Positions 1-8,289 of a DNA stretch of 48,480 bases are shown here, in pieces. The stretch covers positions 1 to 48,480 of the forward strand of contig JACRQG010000035.1 in the NCBI GenBank assembly GCA_016222805.1, written 5' to 3'. This stretch comes from Verrucomicrobiota bacterium. Lineage in GTDB: Bacteria; Verrucomicrobiota; Verrucomicrobiia; Opitutales; Opitutaceae. Below the pieces are notes generated by a model, which worked only from the letters and a program-made list of their open reading frames with translations, was not told the DNA's origin and ran no database searches. A program made the translations under genes and the position numbers. Position 1 is the first letter of the stretch; the number at the start of each line of letters is the position of its first letter.

Positions 1-1128
1 CTCGGATTGGCGATCCCGGCGCGCGCGGCCGGCGGCCCCCGCCGGCGGGCGGTGGTCATCGGGCACACCGCCCGGGGAAACTTCGGGCACGGCCTCGATC
101 AGGTCTTCAACCATCGCGCGGATGTCGAGGTGCTGGCGGTCGCGGATCCCGACCCGGTGGGGCGGGAGCGGGCGCGCGGGCGCGCCGGCGCCGCCCGCGG
201 ATACGCGGATTACCGCGAGATGATCGAACGGGAGCGGCCGGAATTGGTGAGTGTGGCGCCGCGCTGGACGGATCAGCATCATGCGATGGTGGGCGCGGCT
301 TTGGCCGCCGGGGCCCACGTCTATTGCGAAAAGCCCTTCACGCGCACCCTGGCGGAGGCGGACGATTTGCTGGCGCTGGCGGCGCGGTCCGGCCGCCGGA
401 TCGCGGTGGCGCACCAGGGGCGACTCTCGCCGGCGACGCTCTTGCTGAAGGAGCGGCTCGACGACGGCTTGCTCGGCGAGTTGCTCGAGATCCGTCTGCA
501 CGGCAAACAGGACCAGCGGGCCGGGGGAGAGGATCTGCTCGTGCTCGGCACACACCAGTTTGACCTGGTCCGGTTCTTCGCCGGGGATCCGCTCTGGTGC
601 ACCGCGCGGATCCTTGAGCGCGGCCGGGAGGCCCTGCTGGCCGACGCCCGGCCCGCTACCGAGGGCATCGGCCCGATCCGCGGCGACGAAATCGAGGCCT
701 ACTTCGCGCTGCCGCGGGGCGTCGGGGTGCACTACTCCAGCCGGCGCCGCAACCCCGCCGCCGCCGGTCCGTGGGGCATGGAGTTGATCGGCACGAAGGG
801 ACGGGCGCGGCTTCTGAACGACGTGCACACCCAGGTGTTCGTCTTGCGGGCAGGCCCGCTCACGACCGCCGGCCAGACCCGGGAATGGGTACCACTTGCA
901 CCCGGGACCAACGTCACGGCGGAAGCGGCAGGCGGCCAGGTCACGGCGAACCGCCGGGTGGTGGACGACTGGATCGCCGCCATCGCCGAGGGGCGGGAAC
1001 CGGTCTGCAGCGGATTCGCGGCGATGAAGTCCCTCGAGATGATTCACGCCGTCTTTGCGGCCGGAGTAGCCCGCACGCGTGTGGCCTTGCCGCTGACCTT
1101 GCGCGCGCACCCACTCGCTGCCTCCTGA
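1..1128 (+). CDS. Gfo/Idh/MocA family oxidoreductase, possibly cut by the left edge
   Basis: NAD(P)-dependent dehydrogenase fold of the Gfo/Idh/MocA family, which oxidises or reduces sugars and cyclitols. A Rossmann strand with a glycine-rich turn (VVIGHTARGNFGHG) lies near the N-terminus, and the family signature CEKP lies about 110 residues in, the expected place. The rest is the usual C-terminal alpha/beta substrate domain. The frame is open to the first base of the window. The first in-window candidate start is TTG at 7, giving 373 residues, but an ATG just upstream of the window is equally possible. No twin-arginine signal is visible in the part seen. It is followed 24 bp later by the ceramidase-like gene on the same strand, so they may be co-transcribed. 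The substrate cannot be named. Confidence 0.85.
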   Translation, partial: LGLAIPARAAGGPRRRAVVIGHTARGNFGHGLDQVFNHRADVEVLAVADPDPVGRERARGRAGAARGYADYREMIERERPELVSVAPRWTDQHHAMVGAALAAGAHVYCEKPFTRTLAEADDLLALAARSGRRIAVAHQGRLSPATLLLKERLDDGLLGELLEIRLHGKQDQRAGGEDLLVLGTHQFDLVRFFAGDPLWCTARILERGREALLADARPATEGIGPIRGDEIEAYFALPRGVGVHYSSRRRNPAAAGPWGMELIGTKGRARLLNDVHTQVFVLRAGPLTTAGQTREWVPLAPGTNVTAEAAGGQVTANRRVVDDWIAAIAEGREPVCSGFAAMKSLEMIHAVFAAGVARTRVALPLTLRAHPLAAS

Positions 1129-1152
1129 AACGTTTTCCTCCCTTTTCCACCC

Positions 1153-2613
1153 ATGCGCTCCTCGCTCCTCCGTCCGCTTGTTTTCATCCTCGGGTTCTTC
1201 CTCGCCTCCGCGGCGCCGGCTGCGTCGGATGGCGGCGGCTTTCGGGCCGGGGCGGCGCTGTCCAATATCACGCCGCAACTCGGCGAGGGAATCGTCGGCA
1301 ACTTCGAGATCCCGCCGGCCACCTATGTGCACGATCAGTTGCACGCGCGCTGCCTGGTCCTGGAGGACGGTCCAACCCGCCTTGTGTTCGTCGTGGTCGA
1401 CAACGTCTCGGTCAACCGCGAGGTGTACGATGAAGCCAAGCGCCAGATCCAGGCGGCGACGGGCATTCCCGCCTCGCACATGTTGATGTCGGCGACGCAC
1501 ACGCACTCGGCGACCAGCGCGCGCGGGCCCAATGCGATGAAAATGCGCAATCCTGCGGAGAAGGGCGGCCGGTCGCCCCTCGATGACTATCAGTCGTTCC
1601 TGGCGCGGCGCATCGCCGACGGCGTGCAGGTGGCGGTCCGCAACCTCGTACCCGCGCGGATCGCCTGGGGCACCGGGCAGCTGCCGCAGCACGTGTTCAA
1701 CCGGCGCTGGGTTTTGAAGGACGGGAAGACGGTCATCAATCCGTTCGGCGAGCAGGATCGAGCGATCATGAACCCCGGCCGTGGGCGTACCGATCTCGAG
1801 CGTCCGGCCGGACCGGTGAACCCGGAGGCCTACTTTGTCTCGATCGAGTCGGCGAGCGGGCGCCCGATCGCGCTGTTGGCGAACTACTGGCTGCATTATG
1901 TCGGAGGCGTGCCGATCGGCCATCTGTCCGCCGACTATTTCGGGGTGTTTGCCGACCGGGTGCAGCAGCTCCTGGGCGCGGATCGGCAGGACCCCCCGTT
2001 CGTCGGCATCCTCGCCAACGGCCCCTGCGGCGACGTGAACAACATCGATATCGTCGGTCCCGTGCAAAAGCACGCGGCCTACGAGAAGATGCGGCTGGTC
2101 GCGGACGACCTCGCCCGGGAGGTGGTGCGGGTGCGCGCCGGCCTGACGCACCGCGATCGGGTGGTCCTGAAGGCGGCCCAGACGGAACTGGAGCTGCGCA
2201 CGCGCCGGCCGTCTCCCGAACTCGTGGAACGCGCCCGGAAGATCCTGGCGCGACCGCCGACGGTTTCGCCGATCCATCGCCTGGAAAAGGCGTACGCCGA
2301 GCGGACGGTTTCCGCGGCCGAATGGCCGGAGTCCCTGCGCGTGGTGCTGCAGACCTTCCGGATCGGCGACCTCGGCATCGCGGCGGTTCCCTTCGAGATG
2401 TTCACCGAATCCGGATTGGAGATCAAAGCTCGGAGCCCGTTCAAGGATACCTTCACGATCGAGTTGGCGAATGGCGGCTACGGTTATCTGCCCACCCCGG
2501 AGCAGCACGACCTCGGGGGCTATGAGACCTGGCTCGGCACGAATCGCGTGGAGCGCGAGGCCTCGAGAAAGATCGTGACCACCCTGATGGGCTTGTTTGA
2601 GCAGGTGAAATGA
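1153..2613 (+). CDS. Neutral/alkaline non-lysosomal ceramidase-like exported hydrolase
   Basis: Predicted 486-residue secreted protein. Residues 1-24 form a Sec signal peptide ending in a run of alanines. The body resembles the N-terminal domain of neutral/alkaline ceramidase, a zinc amidase: the HTHSA motif at about 116-120 matches the zinc-binding HxH, followed by a conserved NGPCGDVNN stretch and a C-terminal EMFTESG segment. True ceramidases are longer and have a C-terminal immunoglobulin-like domain that is absent here. In Planctomycetes and Verrucomicrobia this shorter form is common and its substrate is not established, so ceramide should not be assumed. The stop overlaps the start of the downstream sulfatase (ATGA at 2610-2613), which implies translational coupling and related roles. 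Confidence 0.8.
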   Translation: MRSSLLRPLVFILGFFLASAAPAASDGGGFRAGAALSNITPQLGEGIVGNFEIPPATYVHDQLHARCLVLEDGPTRLVFVVVDNVSVNREVYDEAKRQIQAATGIPASHMLMSATHTHSATSARGPNAMKMRNPAEKGGRSPLDDYQSFLARRIADGVQVAVRNLVPARIAWGTGQLPQHVFNRRWVLKDGKTVINPFGEQDRAIMNPGRGRTDLERPAGPVNPEAYFVSIESASGRPIALLANYWLHYVGGVPIGHLSADYFGVFADRVQQLLGADRQDPPFVGILANGPCGDVNNIDIVGPVQKHAAYEKMRLVADDLAREVVRVRAGLTHRDRVVLKAAQTELELRTRRPSPELVERARKILARPPTVSPIHRLEKAYAERTVSAAEWPESLRVVLQTFRIGDLGIAAVPFEMFTESGLEIKARSPFKDTFTIELANGGYGYLPTPEQHDLGGYETWLGTNRVEREASRKIVTTLMGLFEQVK

Positions 2614-4061
2614 GTCGCGGAGGTTTCCGCTTTTGCCGGCTTGGCGCGGGGATCCCGGTACTCCGGATCCTTCTGCGCCTCGCGGGGAGCGGGCTGCTGG
2701 TGCTTGCCGGCAGGTTGCCCGCCGCGGAAACGCGTTTCCCCGCGGCGTCCCAGCCGCCGAACGTGCTGCTCATGTACGTCGACAACGTGGGCTACGGCGA
2801 CCTCGGCTGTTACGGCAACCGCGCGGTGCTCACGCCTCGGATCGATCGCCTCGCGCGCGAGGGCGCGCGTTGCACGTCGTTTTACGTCGTGACGAGCAGC
2901 TGTACCCCGTCGCGCGGTGCCCTGCTCACCGGCCGCTACCCGCGGCGCAACGGCCTGGAGCATCAACTCGCCTCCACCGAGAACTGGGTGGGCATCGGAT
3001 TGCCGCACCGCGAACGCCTTTTGCCGGAGTACCTCAAGGGGGCCGGGTATGCCACGGGGTGCTTCGGCAAGTGGAACATCGGCTTTGCCCCGGGCAGCCG
3101 CCCGACCGAGCGTGGTTTCGACGAATTCCTCGGTTTTCGATCCGGCAACATCGGTTACGACGACCACCTCTACAACGGGGAGTACGACGTCTTCCGCGGC
3201 ACCGAATTGCATCCCGTGAAGGGGTACGCCACCGACCTCTGGGCGGAAGCGGCGATCGACTTCATTGCCCGGCATGCCGCCCGCCCTTGGTTCGTCTATT
3301 TGCCGTTCAATGCCGCGCACTTTGTCAATGCGGGCAACGTGCCCAAAGGGCAGAAGCCGGTCTGGCCGGCGCCCGCGGCGGCCCTGGCCCGGTACGGCTG
3401 GCCGGCCGATGAGGCGGATGAGAAACGCCGCTACCTGGCCGTCCTCACGGCGCTCGACGACGCGATCGGCCGCGTGCTGGATCGGGTCGACGCCCTCGGC
3501 CTCCGGGACCGAACCTTGGTGGCGTTCATTTCCGACAACGGCGCCTTCATGCTGCCTGGCCGAGGCCGCGAGGTGGCCTCCAATGCGCCGCTGCGCGACG
3601 GGGGCACGACCTGTTACGAGGGCGGAGTGCGTGTGCCCGCGATTTTCCGTTGGCCGGGGCGAATCCCCGCGGGCCGGGAGGTGGGTGCCATGCTCAGCCA
3701 CCTCGATGTGGTTCCCCTTTGCCTCGAGGTTTCCGGGGCCAGCGCGTTGCCCGGCCGGGTGCTCGACGGACGCAGCCCGCTGCCGGCTTTGGCGTCCGGG
3801 GCCGCTTCTCCGCACGCACGCCTGTTTTTCGCCTACGATCAGGGCCTCGCGGTACGCGAGGAGCGCCTGAAGCTGGTGCGGCAGGGAAGGGCGCCGTGGG
3901 AGCTCTACGACCTGGCGGAAGACCCCGGGGAGGCTCGCAACCTGGCGGCAGCGCGGCCCGCAGAGGTGACCCGCCTCGCGGTCGTGCTCGCCGACTGGGA
4001 GCGCGAGGTGCGGCGGGATGCGAGTCCCCCGGCGACGCGGCCAGGCCGGAAGCAGAAGTAG
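2610..4061 (+). CDS. Type I sulfatase, exported (483 aa)
   Basis: Formylglycine-dependent sulfatase that hydrolyses sulfate esters in the periplasm or outside the cell. The N-terminus has a hydrophobic export segment (residues 17-38). The metal-binding start of the fold (NVLLMYVDNVGYGD) is at 51-64. The catalytic cysteine is Cys98 in CTPSR, within CTPSRGALLTGR, the site converted to formylglycine by FGE. An SDNGAF segment and a GGVRVPAIFRWPG segment follow, as in the arylsulfatase family. The start ATG overlaps the upstream stop by ATGA. The C-terminus ends in a short basic tail. No maturase gene is in the window, so maturation must come from elsewhere. The exact sulfated substrate is unknown. 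Confidence 0.93.
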   Translation: MSRGGFRFCRLGAGIPVLRILLRLAGSGLLVLAGRLPAAETRFPAASQPPNVLLMYVDNVGYGDLGCYGNRAVLTPRIDRLAREGARCTSFYVVTSSCTPSRGALLTGRYPRRNGLEHQLASTENWVGIGLPHRERLLPEYLKGAGYATGCFGKWNIGFAPGSRPTERGFDEFLGFRSGNIGYDDHLYNGEYDVFRGTELHPVKGYATDLWAEAAIDFIARHAARPWFVYLPFNAAHFVNAGNVPKGQKPVWPAPAAALARYGWPADEADEKRRYLAVLTALDDAIGRVLDRVDALGLRDRTLVAFISDNGAFMLPGRGREVASNAPLRDGGTTCYEGGVRVPAIFRWPGRIPAGREVGAMLSHLDVVPLCLEVSGASALPGRVLDGRSPLPALASGAASPHARLFFAYDQGLAVREERLKLVRQGRAPWELYDLAEDPGEARNLAAARPAEVTRLAVVLADWEREVRRDASPPATRPGRKQK

Positions 4062-4134
4062 CGGGGAGACCGCCTGCCCGCCGGGCCGAGTTGGAGCGTC
4101 ACCTCGGCATGACTGCGCCGTCTTTCTGACCGAC

Positions 4135-6606
4135 ATGATCCGGAAACTCGCAGGATGGGCAACGTGGGTAGGGGTGGGCGCGGTGGCGATGGCGCAACTG
4201 CCCCAGGCACGCGATGGGGGGTATCTGCTCCCCAACGGCTGGAGTCTCTCGCCGGCGGGCCGGCATGCCGTGCTGCCGGACTACGTGCTCAATCTCGCGC
4301 TCGCGCCCGATGGGCGCAGCCTCGTGGCCCTGCATTGCGGACATAGCCCGCATGGCCTGGCGGTGCTGGATCCGGGCACCATGGAGGTGCGGCAGAAGGT
4401 GGCCCTGAAGTCGGCCTGGCTGGGCCTGGCCTGGGGACCCGATGGTCGGACGCTCTTCGTTTCGGGGGGCAACGCCGAGAGTCGCACCAAACCCACCGTG
4501 GCTCCGGTGTATGTCTTCGATTACCGCGGTGGGATGCTTTCGGAGAAGCCCGTGCGGGAATTGAAGCACCGGCTCCCGGCCGGCGAGATCTACTGGTCCG
4601 GCCTTGTGCACCATCCCAGCCAGCCGCTGCTCTTCGCCGCCAACCGCGGCACGCATCCGACGCCGGGCCATGTCGTGGTGTTTGCCAGCGACACCGGCAA
4701 GCGGCTCGCCGAATTGCCGACGGAAATCCATCCCTACGACGTCGTCCTGAGTCCTGATGGCGGCACGCTCTACGTCTCGAACTGGGGCAGCCGTTCCGTC
4801 TCCGTGATCGACACCGTCGCCCGCAAGACCCGCGCGGTGATTCGCGTCGGCCACAACCCCAACGACCTGGCACTGGCGCCGGATGGCCGGTTGTACGTGG
4901 CCTGCGCCAACGAGAACTCGGTCTACGTGATCGACACCGCGAAACTGCATCCGATCGAGGTCATCTCGACCGCGATGCACAAGCTCGCCCCGGTCGGGTC
5001 CACGCCCAACGCCCTGGCCCTCGATCGCGCCGGCAAGATGTTGTTTGTGGCGAACGCCGACAACAACAACGTCGCGGTAATCAATGTCGCGGAGCGCGAG
5101 GTCTCCAATGTCGTGGGTTTCATCCCCGTGGCGTGGTACCCGGCCTCGCTGGCGCTCACGCCGGACGACCAGTCGCTTTTCGTGGGGTCGGCCAAGGGCC
5201 TGGGGAGCTACGCCAACGTGCACGGGCCGACCAGCCCCCTGGTGGAGAGCAACCGTGCGGCTGGCGGAGCCGATCGCGGCGAACATGTTGCCCGGTTGCA
5301 GCGCGGCAGTGTCAGCGCGGTGCCGCTCGGCCAGCTGAAGGCGCAGTTGCCGGCGTTCACGCGGCAGGCGATGGCGAACTCACCTTACCACGACGAATTG
5401 CTATCCCGGGCGCGCCCCCCGACCAAGGGGCCTTCGGTTCTGCCGCGCGATGTCGGCGCGGGCTCGCCGATCAAGCACGTCATCTACATCATCAAGGAAA
5501 ACCGGACCTATGATCAGGTTTTCGGCGACCTGCCGCAGGGCAACGGGGACCCGCGGTTGTGCATTTTCGGGCGAAAGGTGACCCCGAATCATCACAAGAT
5601 CGCCGAGGAGTTCGTGCTGTTCGACAACCTGTTCTGCGACGCCGAGGTCTCGGTCGACGGGCATTCGTGGTCGAATTCCGCCTATGCGACGGATTTCAAC
5701 GAGAAACGCTGGCCGCCGCAGTACGGAGGACACAGCGCCGCGGTGAAGGGACCGGGAGACCGCCCGTCCTCGGGGCACCTGTGGGATCAGGCGGCCCTCA
5801 AGGGCCTGACCTACCGTTCCTACGGGGAATACGCCGACCGCGCGAGCGAGGGTTCGGAGGTGGTGTCGCGGGCGCGGATGCCGGAACTGGTGGGCCATGT
5901 GAGCCCGAAATACCTGCGCGGCGGCCGTCGGGACACGGAGAACATGCAGGCCTTTCTGGAGGAGTTCGCCGAGTACGAGCGCAACTACGACGCCAAGGAT
6001 CCGGAAAAACGCCTTCCCAACTACATCGTGATGAGCCTGGGCGAGAATCACACCCGCGGCACGACCCCCGGGGCCCACACCCCGATCGCTTGTGTCGCCA
6101 ACAACGACTGGGCCCTGGGCCAGCTGGTCGAACGCGTGAGCCGCTCGCGCTATTGGAAGGAGACGGCAATCTTCGTGATCGAGGACGACGCCCAGAACGG
6201 GCCGGACCACGTCGACGCGCGCCGCACCGTGGGGCTGGTGATCAGCCCCTATTCGCGCCGCAAGGGGGTCGATTCCACGCTCTACACCACCTCCTCGATG
6301 CTCCGCACCATGGAACTGCTGCTCGGCCTGCCGCCGATGACGCAGTTCGATGCGGCCGCAATGCCGATGTACCCGGCCTTCGGGGTCGAAGCCGATCTCA
6401 CGCCGTTCGTCCTGATCCCGCCGCAGGTCGACGTGAATGCCCGCAACGGGAAGCGCGCTCCGGGGGCGAAGGTGTCGCTCTCGATGGACTTCTCCGACTA
6501 TGACCGCACGCCGATGTTCGAGCTCAACGAGGTCATCTGGAAGAGCGTGCGCGGCGCGGACAGCGAGATGCCGCTCCCTGTGTCCCGTTTCCACGTGCGC
6601 GACTGA
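4135..6606 (+). CDS. YncE-type beta-propeller fused to phosphoesterase (alkaline phosphatase superfamily)
   Basis: Exported two-domain protein of 823 residues. An upstream in-frame ATG at 4018 would overlap the sulfatase. I prefer ATG 4135, which begins a good signal peptide (MIRKLAGWATWVGVGAVAMA). Residues about 40-390 are a repeated YncE/YVTN beta-propeller, with blades such as SPDGGTLYVSNWGS, APDGRLYVACANE and VIDTVARKTRAVI. From about residue 446 a phosphoesterase domain begins (IKHVIYIIKENRTYDQVFGD), with later NYIVMSLGENHT and IFVIEDDAQNGPDHVD motifs. This resembles acid phosphatase/phospholipase C-like members of the alkaline phosphatase superfamily. The fusion is common in this phylum and its physiological substrate is not known. 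It lies 73 bp after the sulfatase on the same strand. Confidence 0.88.
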   Translation: MIRKLAGWATWVGVGAVAMAQLPQARDGGYLLPNGWSLSPAGRHAVLPDYVLNLALAPDGRSLVALHCGHSPHGLAVLDPGTMEVRQKVALKSAWLGLAWGPDGRTLFVSGGNAESRTKPTVAPVYVFDYRGGMLSEKPVRELKHRLPAGEIYWSGLVHHPSQPLLFAANRGTHPTPGHVVVFASDTGKRLAELPTEIHPYDVVLSPDGGTLYVSNWGSRSVSVIDTVARKTRAVIRVGHNPNDLALAPDGRLYVACANENSVYVIDTAKLHPIEVISTAMHKLAPVGSTPNALALDRAGKMLFVANADNNNVAVINVAEREVSNVVGFIPVAWYPASLALTPDDQSLFVGSAKGLGSYANVHGPTSPLVESNRAAGGADRGEHVARLQRGSVSAVPLGQLKAQLPAFTRQAMANSPYHDELLSRARPPTKGPSVLPRDVGAGSPIKHVIYIIKENRTYDQVFGDLPQGNGDPRLCIFGRKVTPNHHKIAEEFVLFDNLFCDAEVSVDGHSWSNSAYATDFNEKRWPPQYGGHSAAVKGPGDRPSSGHLWDQAALKGLTYRSYGEYADRASEGSEVVSRARMPELVGHVSPKYLRGGRRDTENMQAFLEEFAEYERNYDAKDPEKRLPNYIVMSLGENHTRGTTPGAHTPIACVANNDWALGQLVERVSRSRYWKETAIFVIEDDAQNGPDHVDARRTVGLVISPYSRRKGVDSTLYTTSSMLRTMELLLGLPPMTQFDAAAMPMYPAFGVEADLTPFVLIPPQVDVNARNGKRAPGAKVSLSMDFSDYDRTPMFELNEVIWKSVRGADSEMPLPVSRFHVRD

Positions 6607-6660
6607 GCGGCGGCACCCGGCCCTCCGGGAGCCGGCAGACCAGGCGGGAAGTCCCTCTGC

Positions 6661-6687
6661 GGCGGAAAACTTGTCCAATTTTCCGCC
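6661..6687. promoter_or_regulatory. Perfect 9-bp inverted repeat upstream of ECF sigma gene
   Basis: Arms GGCGGAAAA (6661-6669) and TTTTCCGCC (6679-6687) are perfect reverse complements around a 9-nt loop. The element ends 27 bp before the sigma-factor ATG and starts 54 bp after the phosphoesterase stop. It could be an operator for the sigma operon or a terminator for the upstream gene. There is no T-run after it on the plus strand, which favours a regulatory role, but this is inference. Confidence 0.4.
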
Positions 6688-6714
6688 CCGGCCGCCAATA
6701 CTGGAAAGAAAGCC

Positions 6715-7257
6715 ATGGACGCCGATGGCAACCGCAGCGCCGATGAGCAGGCCTTTCTCCGTCAGTTCATGACGGAAGAGCGGCCGCTGCTGCGGTTCAT
6801 TCTGCGCTACGTGCCGTCGGTGGCGGATGCGCGGGATGTGTTGCAGGAGACGCTGGTCACCCTGTGGGAGAAACGCGCCGAGTTCGACGCCACCCGGGAA
6901 TTCCTGCCCTGGGCCTGCGGCATCGCCCGCAACAAGGTGCGGGAGTTCTGGCGAAAACACCCGCGCTGGCAGGCGTTCGCCCAGGACGACCTGATGACCC
7001 TGCTCGATGCGCGGCGGGAAGAACTGGCGCCGGAGCTCTCGCTGCGAATGGAGAAACTGCGCGACTGCCTGGCCAAGCTGCCGCCGGAACAGCGAACCAA
7101 CCTGGACCGGTACTACGCGGGCGAAGAACCGGTTGAGACCATCGCCCTGCGGGAGGGGCGCACGGTGGAGGCGGTGTACAAGATGCTCCAGCGCACGCGC
7201 CGAGCCCTCCTCGACTGTATCGAACGTGGAATCCGGGCCGAACGAGCCCCTGCCTGA
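6715..7257 (+). CDS. ECF-family RNA polymerase sigma factor
   Basis: A 180-residue sigma factor with sigma-2 and sigma-4 domains and no more. Region 2 is visible at about 36-82 (DARDVLQETLVTLWEKR, then FLPWACGIARNKVREFWRK), with the normal acidic residues of region 2.2. Region 4 is at about 117-165 (KLPPEQR, then ETIALREGRTVEAVYKMLQRTR), the helix-turn-helix for the -35 element. It resembles the Rhodopirellula/Verrucomicrobium-type ECF group. The stop TGA (7255-7257) is two bases before the ATG of the next gene, a membrane protein that looks like its anti-sigma partner. A TonB receptor and two sulfatases follow on the same strand, so these are likely targets or co-operonic genes. Confidence 0.93.
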   Translation: MDADGNRSADEQAFLRQFMTEERPLLRFILRYVPSVADARDVLQETLVTLWEKRAEFDATREFLPWACGIARNKVREFWRKHPRWQAFAQDDLMTLLDARREELAPELSLRMEKLRDCLAKLPPEQRTNLDRYYAGEEPVETIALREGRTVEAVYKMLQRTRRALLDCIERGIRAERAPA

Positions 7258-7259
7258 CG

Positions 7260-8210
7260 ATGCCAACCGAACTCGACTCCCTGTTCGCCCGTGCCTGCGA
7301 CGGCCTCGCCACAGCCGAGGAACTCGCGGAACTCCACCGGCGGTTGCGCACCGAGCCCGCGACGCTCGATGCCTGGCTGCGTTACACCGCCCTCCATGGC
7401 GACATGGCCGCCGGCACGGTGCTGGCCGGCTCGGAGACCGCTGCCGCCGCACCGGTCGCAAAATCCGGTGGGTGGCAGGCGTGGACGTGGCTCTCCTGGG
7501 CGCCTCAGGCCGCGGCCGGTCTCGTGGTGGGGCTCTTTGCGGCTTCGATGGTCTGGGCCTATGTCATTCCTCCCGTGGTGAAGTCGCGCCTCCTGCTCGA
7601 CGAGGATTTTGAGAATCCCGCGGCGCCGCTGGCGAGCCGCACCGCGCTGGAAACCGGGGTGTGGCGGGGCGACGCGGCCGAGATCGTGGGCGCACAAGGA
7701 GGCGTGAAACCGGAACGGGGTCGCCACATGATGCGCTTCCTGCGGGCCGATTTCGATGGCCGGACCAAACCGGCGGGCGGGCACATCGCGGTCGCCTACC
7801 GATTGATCGATCTCCGGCCCTATCGGAGCGATCTCACCGACGGCGGGGCGGTGGTGGAGGTGTCCGCCAGCTTCAATGCGGTGGCGTTTCCGGACTCCGA
7901 AAAGTACGGCTGCGCCATTTCGCTCTACGCACTCGACGCGGAGTCGGTGCCGGACCGGGCCGGACGACTCGGGAGCACCCTCACCAACGATGCCATCGCG
8001 ATGGCGCGCAGCAGTCGCACCCGGATCGATCCTGATCCCTCCACCTGGCAGCGGCTGACTACGGAGCTGCGCCTTCCAGGCAACGCCGAGTTCCTCGTCG
8101 TCCGGCTGCACATCAGCCAGGGCTTCGAGTCCGCCCCGGATTTTGTCTTCACCGGCAGCTACGTGGACGACGTCCGCATTTCGCTCTCACGCCGGGCGCC
8201 GCTCCCGTGA
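7260..8210 (+). CDS. Membrane anti-sigma-like protein with extracytoplasmic beta-rich domain
   Basis: 316 residues, starting two bases after the sigma stop. The first 50 residues are a short cytoplasmic helical segment (LFARACDGLATAEELAEL, then LDAWLRYTALHGDM), like the N-terminus of FecR-type regulators in Verrucomicrobia. One transmembrane helix lies at about 82-104. The remaining 210 residues would be outside the membrane and look like a beta-sandwich, opening with LLLDEDFENP and containing VDDVRISL near the end, as in carbohydrate-binding-like domains. No canonical FecR domain is recognisable. From its position and topology I infer that it holds the sigma factor at the membrane and senses an external ligand. 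The family assignment is not certain. Confidence 0.72.
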   Translation: MPTELDSLFARACDGLATAEELAELHRRLRTEPATLDAWLRYTALHGDMAAGTVLAGSETAAAAPVAKSGGWQAWTWLSWAPQAAAGLVVGLFAASMVWAYVIPPVVKSRLLLDEDFENPAAPLASRTALETGVWRGDAAEIVGAQGGVKPERGRHMMRFLRADFDGRTKPAGGHIAVAYRLIDLRPYRSDLTDGGAVVEVSASFNAVAFPDSEKYGCAISLYALDAESVPDRAGRLGSTLTNDAIAMARSSRTRIDPDPSTWQRLTTELRLPGNAEFLVVRLHISQGFESAPDFVFTGSYVDDVRISLSRRAPLP

Positions 8211-8289
8211 AGCCGGCATCCTCCTCTCCGGCTCCGGTCCCCACGCCCCGGCGGGACTTCCAGCCACCACCCGTTTCACCCCAACTACC

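Noticed and set aside
2520-4235. Long minus-strand open frame across the sulfatase
   Set aside because: Antisense to a clear sulfatase, and its sequence is His/Arg/Pro-rich without domains. High GC content creates such frames.
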